The position numbers and the translations under genes were made by a program. Below, piece by piece: positions 11,691 through 24,695 of a stretch of DNA of 64,000 nucleotides. This DNA is from Opisthorchis felineus (lineage: Eukaryota > Platyhelminthes > Trematoda > Opisthorchiida > Opisthorchiidae). The notes below the pieces were generated by a model. The model did not search any database. It was not told where the DNA came from and saw only the letters and a program-made list of their open reading frames with translations. The stretch covers positions 479,369 through 543,368 of the forward strand of contig SJOL01007527.1 in the NCBI GenBank assembly GCA_004794785.1, written 5' to 3'. Position 1 is the first letter of the stretch. The number at the start of each line of letters is the position of its first letter.

Positions 11691-14600
11691 GTGAACTCTA
11701 CAACCACGTATAACAGATATAGACAGATGTCTTCCCTTTGGAAGCAAATGCATTTATACGTAGTATTCAGGATTCCCATTTCGTGCGGCAACATTGGGTG
11801 CTAGGTTCCAGAATCTACCAGATTACATTTCAATGCGCATAAGTGAAAGTACACGCGTCTTAATAAAAAACCGAGCATTTTGTCTTTGAACTGTTTTGAT
11901 ACCCGATCCTGCATAAAAATGCAATTTTTACTGAACTTTCCGGCCAACCTACAGAGCCTTTAGAATGAGCAGTAAAAATTCCCTGTTTCTCATAAAGGCA
12001 TCACTGAACACCAAAGTATACACCCCACCTTACGCCTACGCTTCAGTTTCACTTGGTGGTTGTTGCAAGTAAATCAAATTAGTGTGTTGTTCCATGTGTG
12101 GTTATCAGTGATTTGCTAATCAACACCAATCAAACACTGTATGATGCCTCAGCGTTTGTTTCATCTCGGAAAATTCTATTAACTCAATCAACATTTAAAT
12201 GAAGCTTCTGTTTATTCGGTCCGGGTCACTTCCCTGGGGATAAGGCGATTGAACATACAAACAGACAACACGTTTGGTTTTTTGTTCGGAACTGCCGAAC
12301 TACGATTATTTGGAAAATTAGGTCAGACAAATGACAGTAATCAGGGACCTAATTAAATTCGACTGGATTATCTAACAACTGCAGTGTGCGAGCCTTCTCG
12401 AGGGGTAAATTTCAATACACCCACAATTACAGCAAATAACCGTTTGGTGGTCACAATCCTAGACAAAGTGAAGGCAAATGCAGGTGCTTTGTTAAATCCG
12501 GGTTGGTTTGTGTTATAATTGATACATTTGCCTGAAGGAATGAATGAGCAGGGTGTATGCTTGTGAAAGCCTGAGTACAACTCAAATCGGGGTATTTTTG
12601 TTACAATACAGAAGGATATCAAACAATTGTCTGCTAGCAAAATGCGGGTGGTTTTTCGTTATCTTGTCTGAGCAACCCATTGCGATGGAGGATGCAGCGC
12701 ATACGCACTTTTTTTCAGCTGACAGGTGTCTCATGTATGCAAAACTGTGTATGCATGTCCATTTGGCAAAAGCTGGGATTCAGAAAGTGGACAACCTTTA
12801 GTTTCCGTAAAACAGAAAAACGGTCTGTACAAAACAAGCATGCAAATTCGGATCCATGTTTATTAGCTTGTTTGTGCTCTATGGGTCCTTTTGTTCACGT
12901 TGACTCACGTACTTCTACGGGATCCTCAGCACTAAAATTGCCACTCAAGCAATGTAGGTTGAACATGACAAAGTACCACAATGCGCATTCAACCGGTAGT
13001 TCATTGACATTCTTACTCAGGAATAAAATTTATGCTGCCCGTGACGATATACGCTGGATGAACACTTCAGAACGTGTAGTGCTACGCTAAACTTGATTGA
13101 TCGGTGGCCACCCCAAATTTCAACAATCGGGTATTAGACGTGGACCCTTTGCAAAGCTTCAGGTCAAAGTAGAAATAAGACTTCTGACGCTGAAAAGGAA
13201 GCGTGTCTGATAGATTTCATCCATTCATGTTCGTCAGACTTTGCTAATCCGTTTCATCGCAGATTTGCGGGGTTGTTCACCAACTTTGCAGCAGAGGGTC
13301 AACTGTCGCAATCAGTTATCAGCCACCTGTTGTTTTAATACAAGAAAACTCGGAAACCAACTGAGTAAAATGCACGGACAAGTTTTTTATTCTTGCATTC
13401 TGCTGAAATTTATTCAGTTTAGGTGCTTTCAAACGTGTACTAACTACGGTATGAAAAATAAAGTTGCTCGGTCACCGGTATGCAATAACAGAAAAACCAG
13501 GTGAATTTCGTTCATATCTAGAGGGGCGAAAAACGTCAACGCAGGTTGAAATATTGCTGACCCGTTGAAAGTGATTTGATTGACAGCTGACGAAGTTCTA
13601 AAAGAGACATATTTTGGGGCCCAATAGGAAGCACAGTATGATCAAAGTAATTGCGAGACGATAAAAATTATCCTACAGCATGTTTTTTTGATATTTACAG
13701 TTCTTATTGCTTAAACAAGCAAACAGAATAAGTTTTAGATGGAACTCAGATAAGAACGGGGCAGGTTTCGGATTCTCCAACAAGGCTGAAAAGATTAGAA
13801 GAGAGGAAACTACTTCCAAGGTTTCGGAAAAAAACCGCGGAAAAATTGTGATTAGTTTTCCTCAGGAAGACATAATGCGATGTCTCGAATATGGTACGAG
13901 CTGAAACCTGAAGCGTTTTGGGTCCAGCATCAGAAGCGGGAACTTTAGCTGAGGTTCAGTTGAATCTATCAGTAAAACTAAATTGTTGTGCAAATGCGTT
14001 TAATTCGTAGATAATAAAATTTTTGGATTGTACGATTCATACAGAATACTCAGACATTCTGGGTTTTCTGTCAATCAGAAGACCTAAGAAAATCCTGTCC
14101 TGATGTACCTTGGTTAGATTAGGTCTTTAGGCTGGGTAGAAATTCACGTAGATCAAATAAACTATTATAAAGACGTAAACACCTGTGACGACAAAGAATT
14201 TCGTTTGGTGAAGTTGATTAACTAGTGGCATGAATTACGTAGAAATTCACTGTTTTTGGTCGGTGTTATTTCGGCTGTGGATCGATCGTTTTCTGAAGTG
14301 CTTTGATTGAACTAGCGTCACTCGAGGGCACAGCCTGGAAAGGACCCCTATATGTTAGTGTACGCACTAATTCTTCTGGACCAAAAAAGCTCATACCTTT
14401 ATATAAATTCAACAAAAATATGCATCGAATTTTTTTAAGAGTTGACTAACACAAAGCAATATTAGACAAATAATGAGGCAATAACTGTGATCTGGACGTG
14501 CAAACCGATGGGCTGGTATTGTTCCATAAGACAATGATACCTGAAGAGTTTTTCGCAATTTTTACAGCGTGAATGCTATCTATCACTGGATCCGCTCTTC

Positions 14601-14714
14601 TGAACTTTGGATAAATGGCACGAAATTTTAGGCTTTACAAAAAAACTGCCTAAAAGCCCCTCGGATTTGTTCCACTTTATGAATATGAAAAGTCGCTCTT
14701 GCTCTTACACTTAC

Positions 14715-14797
14715 ATAAGGCAGAGAAAGATTGCCGTCTTGAATGAAGCTATTCAGAGGACCACTCAAGATGTCAGATGCAAGCAAGCTAGGATCTA
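14715..14797 (-). CDS. Candidate 83-bp exon of unknown gene
   Basis: On the minus strand a good acceptor (CCTAATTTAACAG|TAGATC) and a strong donor (GCCTTAT|GTAAGTG) bracket an open frame reading (V)DPSLLASDILSGPLNSF then IQDGNLSLPY. It lies upstream of the Gfi-1-like exons on the same strand and could be one of the missing N-terminal exons. Its end phase (0) does not match the start phase of the exon at 8498, so at least one further exon would be needed between them. No domain is recognised and the strength of this call is only the splice sites. Confidence 0.3.
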
Positions 14798-17700
14798 CTG
14801 TTAAATTAGGCATGCAGAGTGACAAACTTAGAGGTGTTTTTGAAATAATTAATGACAATTTCGTACTTTATATGGCGTATATTCTGTTTATATTATGTAC
14901 AGTATATTGAATATATATTCTATGTTATGTAATATGGCTGTGCACATTTGTATTCACAGGAACATGCCTTTCAATATCTCTTCTACAGACAGTTTAGTTT
15001 TGTTACATTGACAAGTTCCGTTAAATGAGATAAAAGATGTCGAGCTAACCCAAAGCGTTTAAACATAACAGTGTGGCTTAAACATTTCAGTCCTTTTGAA
15101 GAAAAACCTTATGGCTTACCGTGTAGCTGAGTACATTAAAGAAAGATAAATTTTTGATAGAAAAGTCCGTCCACTTTTTCAAACATTAATTTGATAAACA
15201 GAAAAGACCTTGGTTTGCCTCACCAATGTTTAACAGTAGACAATAAAGAATATCATTATCCCGTCTTTTTCATTTCACAAGCCCAAATGAATCTAGCTTA
15301 ATGAACTTTCCACCCACTTAGCGAATTTGGATCAAACCTTGTTTGCTGCATCGCGGATTCTTACGTATTGTGGAGGTTACCAAATAAAAACCTATCCTGA
15401 TACATGGTACAGACAAAAAAGAATGCAAGACGCCTCATATAATCAGGGAAAAAACTAATTCCCTACTTGGATCAAACAAATCAAAAGCTTACCGATATTT
15501 TGACCAACAGAAGGAACCATGTGCCCGGCCAGCAAATCCGTGTTCATAACTTTCGCTATTTGGAGGTCCTAAAGTGAACTTAAGCACCGGACGCGCGCGG
15601 TAGCCTAGAGACTTCGTATGTACGGTCGTTACCGTACAAAACGTCACTAAGCCTTGCTGAATCTGATTGTCTTTTTGTCTTTGCGCTGCGTTGGACGCGT
15701 GTCAATATGTGCTCACTCCACTCAGCGTCCACGCATGTGCTCGCAATTTTAGTCTCCCCGCGGACACCCCTGTTCATAGTTTTCCTTACGAATCCCTGCC
15801 CCTCACACACACAAGCTGACTGAATAGCCATCGGTAAAGGATTTGAGCCCAGCGTACAAACTAAAGCAGATTCTTGTGTGCTCAGCTGATTGACCTACCT
15901 CCAGCTCTGTCTAGTTAATGCACACCCACAGACAAACAAATTCCCGTGCGTGTGTATCTCTTCCCTAATCTCTCCTGCCTTCCACTCTCAGTCCGAAAAT
16001 CCCAGGTTTCTATCAGTCCAATCGCACTACTTGAGAAATTGCCAATCTCCGCCCTGATATGGAATTCACTGAGCTCAAATGATAACCACACAAGAACCGG
16101 AACAACGGACAGGTTGTATTCATTAGTGTCTAGGCTCTCTGATGTCCGTTTATGTATGATCCTTGTGTGCCTGCGTACGCATACCAGTTTCGTATAGTAG
16201 AGAAGAGATGTCGTCAGAAAACAACATACAACCAGCGAAACTGCGGGTTGCTGGACAGGAGAATCGCGGTATTGAGTCCAAAAGGAGTCAACAATTAAAT
16301 ATGGTGGTAGGAGAGAAGGGTGGACAAAATTGTCAGGTCATGGAGGCTTCTGAAATGGACATTTTTATAAAGGCGATTCTTGACGCATGTCCCTTTTCCC
16401 ATCCCAGTTGCTACAGTGCTGGTGACGAATATATGCACGTCAAACGTCTATCTAGCAGTTCGCAATCACACATGTTGCACAGTGATCGCAGTGTGTGAGA
16501 GTGTCCTATTGTTTGAACTTCTGAGATTTACCTTGACTATGGAGATAAAAATCCTTTCTTTTGGAACGTATGCATACCATCATTGTGATATGACTCTTCA
16601 CGCTGTTTACTATCAGTAGAGAGTAATGACCCTAACTCCAAAGATCCCATTTACCACAGTCGGCTCCACTGAAGAGAGACCACATGGTAAGAGGAATCAC
16701 AGCATGAAATCACAGCCATAGGGAAAGAGAGTGAGTAACCTGCTCAATGGAACGGAGGATAAGTTTGAACGACGTAAGTATGGAACACAAAACAATGTCA
16801 AACAAAATGATTTTCAGGCTTTGTAAGACCTGATAAAATCAGCTAGCGAGATTGGAACTAAAAATCATATCTGTTATGCGCGATAACCGTTGAGCCTACT
16901 CATATAGTGTAAAAGATATCATTTAACCCGAATTCCCGATGCTACGCCCATCGCTCGCTTATTGGGAGAATCAGTATTCAAGTTACGGTTGGTTGTCGTG
17001 TAACTTTCACTGGATCTAATCAACGACGCATGCTTTTTGGCGGAGAAAGATTCATGTTCGGCTACAACCCAACACTGGTATATGCTGTTGTTTAGCTGTC
17101 TCAAAACACAAAAAGATCACTCTGAGATGAGGTGGGAAGAACATTTAGAACACAAACACTGTAAGTCATTAAGGTGGTCATCAAGAACAAGGAGCCTAGC
17201 CCGTTCAAAATTTACTGGAATAAACATAGCTGTTCATCATTTCAAAGTAGAGCTAAGTCTGCTGAATCGCCGCGGCGGCAGTATACTTTTTCTGTCCTGA
17301 AGGACAGACATACGTACAACTGACATTCAGGCTAGGAAATAACAAGATGTCTGCTTTTGAGGTCGGTTAGGTGCCATGTTTTGTTTAAGTTGTTTAAGTG
17401 GGCCTTACCCATGAAGACACGGGGATTCCACAGCCAAATCATAGTCTGAACCATTAGAAATTTCGGCCAACAACGATAAGAAGTTGGGAACAATCCCTTT
17501 CCTGTTATGCAGTACAGTTTGAGATGCACAGTGCATAGCCCAACTTGATTTAGCCAAGAATCATCATTCGCTGTGGTATCGAGTCTGGGTTGCAACTCAG
17601 GAGCGGACTACGTCACAGTTAGTAGAGTGGTCACGCAGCAATCGACCATCATCATCACTGACAACGTACCATCGGTGTTCAGCACTGATGCTTCTCTGCC

Positions 17701-19184
17701 GTGTAGCAATCCATGGATGTACGCGGTCTGGCTTACTGTCAGGGTGCCCACACCTAGAAAGGAGGACGATTAGGATCCTCCACCAAAGCCTTTGGCTCAC
17801 AAGCCTGACAACAAGGCAGCGGTGTTTGGCGGGAAATGTAGGGGCATTACAATTTTTAAAGGACAAATCGCCACACATATTCCAACCTCAAACTTGAGCG
17901 CCAGAAGACTGTGTTGGTCAGACTTGTAACCACTGACAGACCTGGTATGAGATACTCAGCAAGTGTCTCAAGGACACAACTCAGTATAGCTCATGGGGCC
18001 GCAGTTGTGCACAAATCGTCACACCACAGTAAGGTCCAGTCTCTTCGTAACGGCCAGTTTTTTCTATGCTACTAAAGCAGCAAAATGATGCGCGTCTGAA
18101 GGTAGAACACGTAAGGGTAACTTTTAAATTAGTGTGGATTTTAGGTGCATCTCAATGACCTAATTCAACTGAAGACTTCTGCTGAGGAGTGCAAGCATAT
18201 GGCAATGAGACATGTAACTTATCTAAACCTAACGCAATAGCAGCTCATTGAGCACCAGGTCTTTTGGGGCAATTTTTGGATGACTACGCCTACTGCGTTC
18301 ATGAGGACGTGATTCTTAACTCAGTTCACCTGACGAAAATCCATCATTGGGAACTGCACATATTCAAATGTTAGTTCGACCCTTCCGGTCGCCGTTCGCC
18401 TTACTTAAAATGCTTACAAACACTACGTAGAGTAACCCATCACCAACCGGTCACCAATTCGTAGACCATCACTGAGTGCGGATCCGTGAGAATACTCCCC
18501 TGACTATGCTAACGTCAAAAAACTCACATACAGCTTGTAAAATTTGCACTATTGATAAGTTGTGAAACAGTAAGATGAACAAACTGCTTTACAGCCAAGG
18601 GTCTACAACTTGATGGATACATATTTGTCGGACGATCTGAGTGGGCTCAACGTTGACGATGGAATAGGAATAGAGCTCCAACCCATTCGAGAAAAAAAAT
18701 GAGCAAGTGGTTAATTGTTCCAGCTCGACTATTTGCTCTGAACGACACAGCAATGATCATCAATGAATAAAGCAACACTCATCAGTTGTTAGCTGACATG
18801 ACGGCAGTTATGTAGAGATGACGGAAATTTACGGACATATGATCGGTCATTGGTCTATATTCGGGATTCGTTCAATGAATTTATTCGTCAACTCAAAGCC
18901 TCTCGGCTCACAACAGTTTGAAACATTTGTTTTTCCCAATAAAGATGCAGTTTTATCGAGCTTAATGTACCATAGTTTCTTCAACAATTTTGAAATTCTG
19001 TGTCTTATCCGACACTCTCTGAAACCATTTTGATAAACTGTGGTATTGATAACTGCCCAGCTTACCCCAAAGAATATCACTTCATATAATGAAATCCAAT
19101 CTGCCAGTGACTACCAGATTATATCGACATATGTTGTAGTGTACCCTCATAGACTTAGGACAAAGTTAATGGATATCGACCGGC
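14798..19184. other. Non-coding interval, including a CpG-rich patch
   Basis: No gene is recognised. The stretch 15580-15790 is visibly richer in CG dinucleotides than its surroundings and could be a promoter or 5' exon region. An open frame at 16208-16498 (plus strand, polar, starting MSSENNIQPAKLR) has no known relative. A LINE 3'-end fragment lies at 17590-17790. Confidence 0.4.
17590..17790 (-). repeat. LINE 3'-end fragment
   Basis: The block TGTTCAGCACTGATGCTTC and its flanks match the plus-strand text at about 50735-50790, where it is the reverse complement of the C-terminal end of a LINE open reading frame ([16 protein letters not shown]). It is followed by a CATCATCAT-rich tail as in that copy. 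A short isolated 3' fragment is the usual outcome of 5'-truncated LINE insertion. Confidence 0.5.
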
Positions 19185-19189
19185 ATGAA

Positions 19190-19571
19190 TTTAGCGAAAT
19201 ACACTCATTTGCAAACAAATTTGGTTTTGCGAGAGACTCACCTGGAACCCAGCTGAATCTCTCGTTTGTGGTGTTCCCAGGTAACTGAATGTGCTGCACC
19301 AGGCCGCCTCATGTTTCAGTTGCTACGATATTCGAGATATCGCGATACATGTATATTCGTAATGCACTATTCATAAGGTTGCTGAAAATTCTTCGACAGC
19401 CCACGACCGGTTTCGCCCTTCTTGGGGCTAATCAGGTAGGCGCAGTCCCCGAGTTTCTGTTAACCTTTTGTTCTACTCGAAACCAAATTGCACGGAATTA
19501 GCGAAATACACTCATTTGCAAACAAATTTGGTTTTGCGAGAGGCTCACCTGGAACCCAGCTGAATCTCTCG
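19190..19571 (-). repeat. 307-bp hammerhead repeat, about 1.25 tandem units
   Basis: A 71-base direct repeat, 19194-19264 and 19501-19571, differs at one position and is offset by 307 bases, so the array holds one full unit plus the start of the next. On the minus strand between the repeats, 19440-19400, is a hammerhead-type core: stem I CCTAC/GTGGG, CTGATTA, stem II GCCC/GGGC with a CAAGAA loop, GAAA, and a very short stem III ending in GTC. Partial copies occur near 27.3, 34.4, 39.0, 39.8, 46.3 and 57.4 kb. I infer a ribozyme-bearing retroelement or tandem satellite; no protein is encoded. Confidence 0.7.
19400..19440 (-). ncRNA. Hammerhead-ribozyme-like core (probably inactive, G8 changed)
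   Basis: In minus-strand order: CCTAC (19440-19436); CTGATTA (19435-19429), where the consensus is CTGANGA; GCCC, CAAGAA, GGGC (19428-19415), a perfect 4-bp stem II; GAAA (19414-19411); CCGGTC (19410-19405), a two-pair stem III; then GTGGG (19404-19400), which pairs with CCTAC including one G-T. The predicted cut is after 19405. The conserved G8 is T, which should abolish or greatly weaken cleavage in this copy. Confidence 0.6.
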
Positions 19572-21918
19572 AATATCGAAGCGACTAAATTTGTTAATTT
19601 ATGGTTCGTAGGCAAAAAAATCTGCTCCAGCCGTAGTGTGCTTCTGCGAAACAATCAGTGGAGAAATATCAAGTTGCAAATGCAAACTACTAGATAAATA
19701 TTCAAGGATTTGGTGATAGTATGAACACCAACCACAGACATATCATATCTGTCTCGATGAACGAACAAATGATTCTTGCCAAGACTAATTAAAATGGAAC
19801 TGTAATACGAAAATTTACCAGGGAACGGAGTGACTCTGACTACTAGGTGGAAAGTTAATGTCATCATAACTGGCCACCCCATGGTGATTCGTTTTCTCAC
19901 GACTCATTATGCCATGCAGCTAACACTTCCGATATAAACATAAGCTTGACTGCCGTTTTTTTCTTTTTGAAATTGCTTTTTTGAAAGATGAATTACAGTA
20001 TACACGATTAGCATATTTTAGTCGCAGACATCAGCTCATCACTTGGACGTTGTGGTCAACATATGGTGTGGTTTTCAATGTTCCATCCGGCGCTGTGATA
20101 TCTCTCCGATATGAAGTGTTGAATGCCGTATCTTCGTTATCATCTTCTGATCATATCAGCAGACTGTTTAAGTTTAAGCCATTTGGCAACAGGTGAATTT
20201 GACTGTATTCCTTTGTTGTTTTCTGGCCTCCGTCGTTTTTGTGATTAGAGAGGGGTACAAAATCATGAGCCTTTTGTTGTTGCCAAACGATGTTACTTTT
20301 TTCCCGTAAGTATGGACATCTGGAAACTGCTCACCCGCATGACAGGCTGCCACTTTTATCTTGACCACTTGACTGTGCCTGTCGCTCGAATTTCGTCAAC
20401 ACAGCATGACTAACTTTAAACACTGTGTGAGGGTACAGCTCGTGGAATAGGTGCATGGGTGTGTTGCTACGACCAAAACAAGCACGCAATGTGTCCGAGG
20501 CCGTTTAGCCGGCACTAGATTATATCAGGCTATATCGTGATGAGTTTAATTTAATGGGGATGGCTACTCAATGTTATACTGAAGTTTGAAACCGTTTGAC
20601 ACCCGACAAATGGATTCAGACAAGTCCTGTTCTCGCTCAAGAATGATCCTATCATTTTCCAAAAAAGTCGGCTGTTCTTTTGGGTCTCCAAGTAGATCCC
20701 CTGAAAGCCACCGTCTACCTAACATTTAATACTGCCTGCTTTTAGCATCAACTGTTGCTTGTTCACCCGATTTCGGAATATCTCATATATCTAACGATGT
20801 ATATTACTGAACCGACCTAGTCTCAAATGGGTTAGCTGCCTTGCGACTAAGGAATACCAAGACAAAAATCCCAGTTCATCAGCAATGGAACTAATAGGTT
20901 TTAACGGCGATTACGTCCTGTGGTTAAAGTCAGTCCATAATGAAAAGCTATCAATCTATAAGTAGCTCAAAAGGAAGAATAATTCACATAAAGTCTGAAC
21001 CTTACACCTGAGAAATCGTAACTCAACGAGCCGGCCAGCACGTGATGACGTGATGTGGTTCCCGTGATTGAAGGATGAGTGGAGATATGTGCCATCTATG
21101 TACGAGTTAATCAAGTGCAAGCTTCCCATTCGGGCATAGTCGAATTTTTAAGTGTTCGGACCTCTAGTCTGGAAATGGCAAGTTCAAAACTCCCTGAATT
21201 TTCATGAGATGCTCACTGCAGACGATCCCAAATAAGGATATAACTACTGTACGGTGCTTCTCGGCCTTTTATTATAGACTGGCTTCCCTTGCGGGATAAA
21301 ATTCCAACTGAAAATTCCGAAATCTCCCCATAACAATAGGTATTAGCCTGGAAAAAGCGGAGTCAACAGGCGGACGCAAAACTAATGGGATCCTTAGCCG
21401 CATCTCTAGGATCTTTGTTACTTTAAATTTCACGTAGTGTATGATTTTCTGAGGCCCACGGTGGACGATGCACATCTTTCGGAAACGTACATGAGTTTGC
21501 TAAGTTTTACCCGCCGCTATTTTGCAGACCTGTTGAAAATCTCCCTCACCCCGGTGATTAGATATATCAGGTCAGATCTAGTGGGTTAGGGTAGTTTTAT
21601 GCCACAAAAAATTAATCTATAATATTAATTGTGAGCTAACTTGTAATTTACTTCAAGCCTGCAGAAATCGAACTAGGACTGTCGTTTTTCAGAAACTGAT
21701 ACCCATTGATACAACACCAAATGAAACTTTTCACCTGATTTCATAGACCGTTTCTTAAATGGTTTCCAGTTGGCCGACCATTATTCTAACAAAAACGTGG
21801 TCCGACAGGTTTATCGTAGAAGCGTGACTCCAGAATGGGCGATTATCACTGTTCACCTGATGACAACAACATATCAGCGCGGTAGGTGGTGATTTTGTCA
21901 AAATGTCAAATTCTATAA

Positions 21919-21923
<5 letters not shown>

Positions 21924-21949
<26 letters not shown>
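21924..21949. repeat. (TA)n microsatellite
   Basis: Alternating TA of about 26 bases flanked by ATATTA, giving a near-palindromic AT-rich patch. Confidence 0.95.
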
Positions 21950-21954
<5 letters not shown>

Positions 21955-23041
21955 GTGGGCTCCATTGGGACGTAGGAGCAGTTGAAATGGAGACAGGAAG
22001 ATATCGGACTCTTCTGAGAATAAATCATTATATAAGTAATGATGACTGAAATCACAAAAACGTTTTATGTCCTGCAAACAAACACCTGTCATCTGCTGTA
22101 GCGGTAATTGTTTAATATCTCATTTTGGGACGTAACAGGATCAGCTAAAAGACGTAGAACTCCTTGCATATTGGCGACAAACCGCAAAACAGCAAAATCA
22201 GATTTACAACATTGACCCTGATGTGAAGAAAACATTAGGGTTCTCCGCTTTACGTTTAGGACGGCACGCCAGTCAAATAAAACTAGTAGAACAATGAAAA
22301 AGAACGCAGACAAAACTCAATGGGTGATGACCTGAATTAAAAGCCAACTAGCCAATTGTTCTTGGTTGCACAATTTCCTGACATTCTGTTTCTCTATGCT
22401 ATTCTGCTCCCTTTTCTCAAGTTGACTGGGATCTAAACCTAAATAAGTTCTTCGAATCAGTAATCAAGGGTATTATTGCGCTACATTATATGGGACGAAA
22501 TGTGAATTTCGGTTACTGTCATACCCCAGTAAAAATTATGGATTACGATGAATGAAATAATTACTACAACAAAACGGTCCTCCACGTCTTTCAAACAAAA
22601 GCAACCACCGATACGGATTTGTCCATACTATTTCACACACCTGCTCCTCAGAAGGCACGAAAATACGAAACAGAAACAGTATTGGTTCATTGATTCCGTG
22701 TCATGGATATCGTTCAACTTAGTAGAAATGTTTGGAGAACGATCCGTAGGCGCCCTGTTTCCTGATTACGAAACAGAGCTTAGGAGTTGCCTGATCCACT
22801 GCAAACAAACGACACTACAATAGGCAACATCTTGGCCTCCATTGTACATTAAATCAACAGATTCATTTGTTTGGTGGGTAATCTCAACTTGGACGACACG
22901 TCAGCAGGAGTGTCAGTGGTTGACGCAAATCAAAATAGCGCTACACTAGTGTTTCTTCGAGCTACTGAGTTTGTATGAGTAGTGAAAAACAAAAACAAAA
23001 ATACCCTTACATCGCATGGCTTGGGGCTCACTGTACGTACG

Positions 23042-23076
23042 TATATATATATATATATATATAATATATATATATA
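23042..23076. repeat. (TA)n microsatellite with one interruption
   Basis: Alternating TA run broken once by an AA step near 23063. It produces false YIYIYI frames on both strands. Confidence 0.95.
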
Positions 23077-24534
23077 GTATAGCAGAATCACAGTGGACAG
23101 TAAGTCTGGAAAATCCACATGCTTTAGTCTGTTACTGTCATCTCCACACGAAGTTGTTGCACAGAGTTCAGCAATTTTCTGACCGATGTAAGCCATTAGT
23201 AAGGATTATGGATATTCATCAAGTGCCACGGATAATCCTGATTCGGTGGCTTGCATAGATCCTGAATGCTTGCCCTTTCACTGAGCTGTTGTAAATTTCA
23301 CTCTGTATATGTTATGTAGATACACTACCAAACGCTTTTTCGTATGAGCTTGTCAGCAGGCGTCGTATTCTGGATGAGGTCAGCAGCAGTGTTCCTCTCG
23401 TTCAGAACATACTGAATGGTTCACTTCAAATGTGCCATTTACCCTGTTGCAGCTAAATTGCTGGTTCCTCTAGATTCAACGACAGTTTTGTGTATCGTTT
23501 TCGATGAACAACCGACGTCTGACTGACTTGTCCGATTACGTCTTTCCGACCAAAGCTTTATCTCAGTTCCGTTGGCGTCACACATTTCCTATCATATTTT
23601 CGCATCCATCAGGTTTGTCCTTCCCCTAAGACTTCAAACTTTCGGCACAATGTAAGGCGCCCCTCAACCGTCTGTTAACGGTCCATTCAAACTCCGTATA
23701 CTCGGAAAGCGCTTCGTTCAACTACCGCGCGCGTGCACTTTCGAACGAACTGTCTAGATCACAGTAAAACAGAGCGATGGGTGCCTGTGACAGGCGTGTG
23801 ACTCGGTTGACTTATAAGCTATACGACACTAACAGTCCAATGATCCCGAAATCGAAATAACCGCTAAATATCCCAATAAGAACTCACTCCAGACAAAAAC
23901 ACCAATTTCACCCCATGGTGCCAAAGCATGAACTCCTTTATAGGCACATTCCGATTTCTAGTCGGCCCAAAACTACTTATGCCCTCTAATAATCAATTTG
24001 TTTCATTCAAAATATGGATAATTTTTTTCGAAAATATCACACCCTCCATTAAAATGTTGACTGACGCGCTTCACTTCAAGTCGTTCTTTGCGCCGTCCTA
24101 TTAGTAAGTGCTGTAACAACCAGCTTGGGTTATTCAAGCAAAACGAGTGAGGTTTTCCGACACTGATAAATTTCATGCACTCAGATATTTAGGAAAAATT
24201 GGCTGTCACATATACTGCATATTTCAACTAATCGGACAAAAATCTACCATCTGATTGGTGACTACGACATCCGTGTCAGTATTCGACAACCTGACATGAA
24301 AGCCTAACATAAATGCCTGGATCGCCTGTTTATTGCAAATTTACTTGTCTTCAGAAGTGTAACTCCTACTCGGGTAAAACATGCACATTTTAGTTGTTTA
24401 AGTAAACAATCCCAGCAAAGTACTATATAGTGAGATTACTGCTTTACAGGCTGGAAAACGGGGACTCGATGCCAGGCGCTATAAATGGGAAATTGAGTAA
24501 TGGTATGCAGTTTCATGGTAATAATCGTTTTGTT

Positions 24535-24695
24535 ATAGCACTATTTCGCTGTTTAGTTGCCATGCCACCCAAAGGAAACACGAGGACCAAGCTGCTGCCA
24601 GGTTGTCCAAGCCTAGACGGGAGGAGTCGAGGTGATGTCGTCGGGTCTGAACCACAGAACTTCCGATCGCGCCTTAACCACTGAGTCATCTCATT
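24535..24695 (-). repeat. tRNA-derived SINE, family A
   Basis: On the minus strand it begins with the tRNA-like head (GACTCAGTGGTTAAGGCGCGA, an A-box) and carries a decayed B-box (GGTTCAGACCC). The plus strand shows the family landmarks TTGCCATGCCACCCAAAGGA, CCAGGTTGTCCAAGCCTAGA and CTTAACCACTGAG. Confidence 0.8.

Larger units (their letters stand above)
8499..14714. other. Non-coding interval upstream of the visible Gfi-1-like exons
   Basis: Probably intron of the zinc-finger gene. It holds a (TA)n run near 11.2 kb and a SINE family B copy near 11.5 kb. The open frames at 9182-9445, 12368-12640 and 12680-13090 have no recognisable domains or convincing splice partners. No SNAG-like peptide was seen. 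Confidence 0.5.
19572..24534. other. Non-coding interval
   Basis: No gene is recognised on either strand. It contains (TA)n microsatellites near 21.9 and 23.05 kb. The remaining open frames are short, lack domains and look like chance. Confidence 0.5.

Noticed and set aside
12680..13090. 136-codon plus-strand open frame
   Set aside because: Composition is unlike the real exons here, there is no domain, and there are no splice or family signals.
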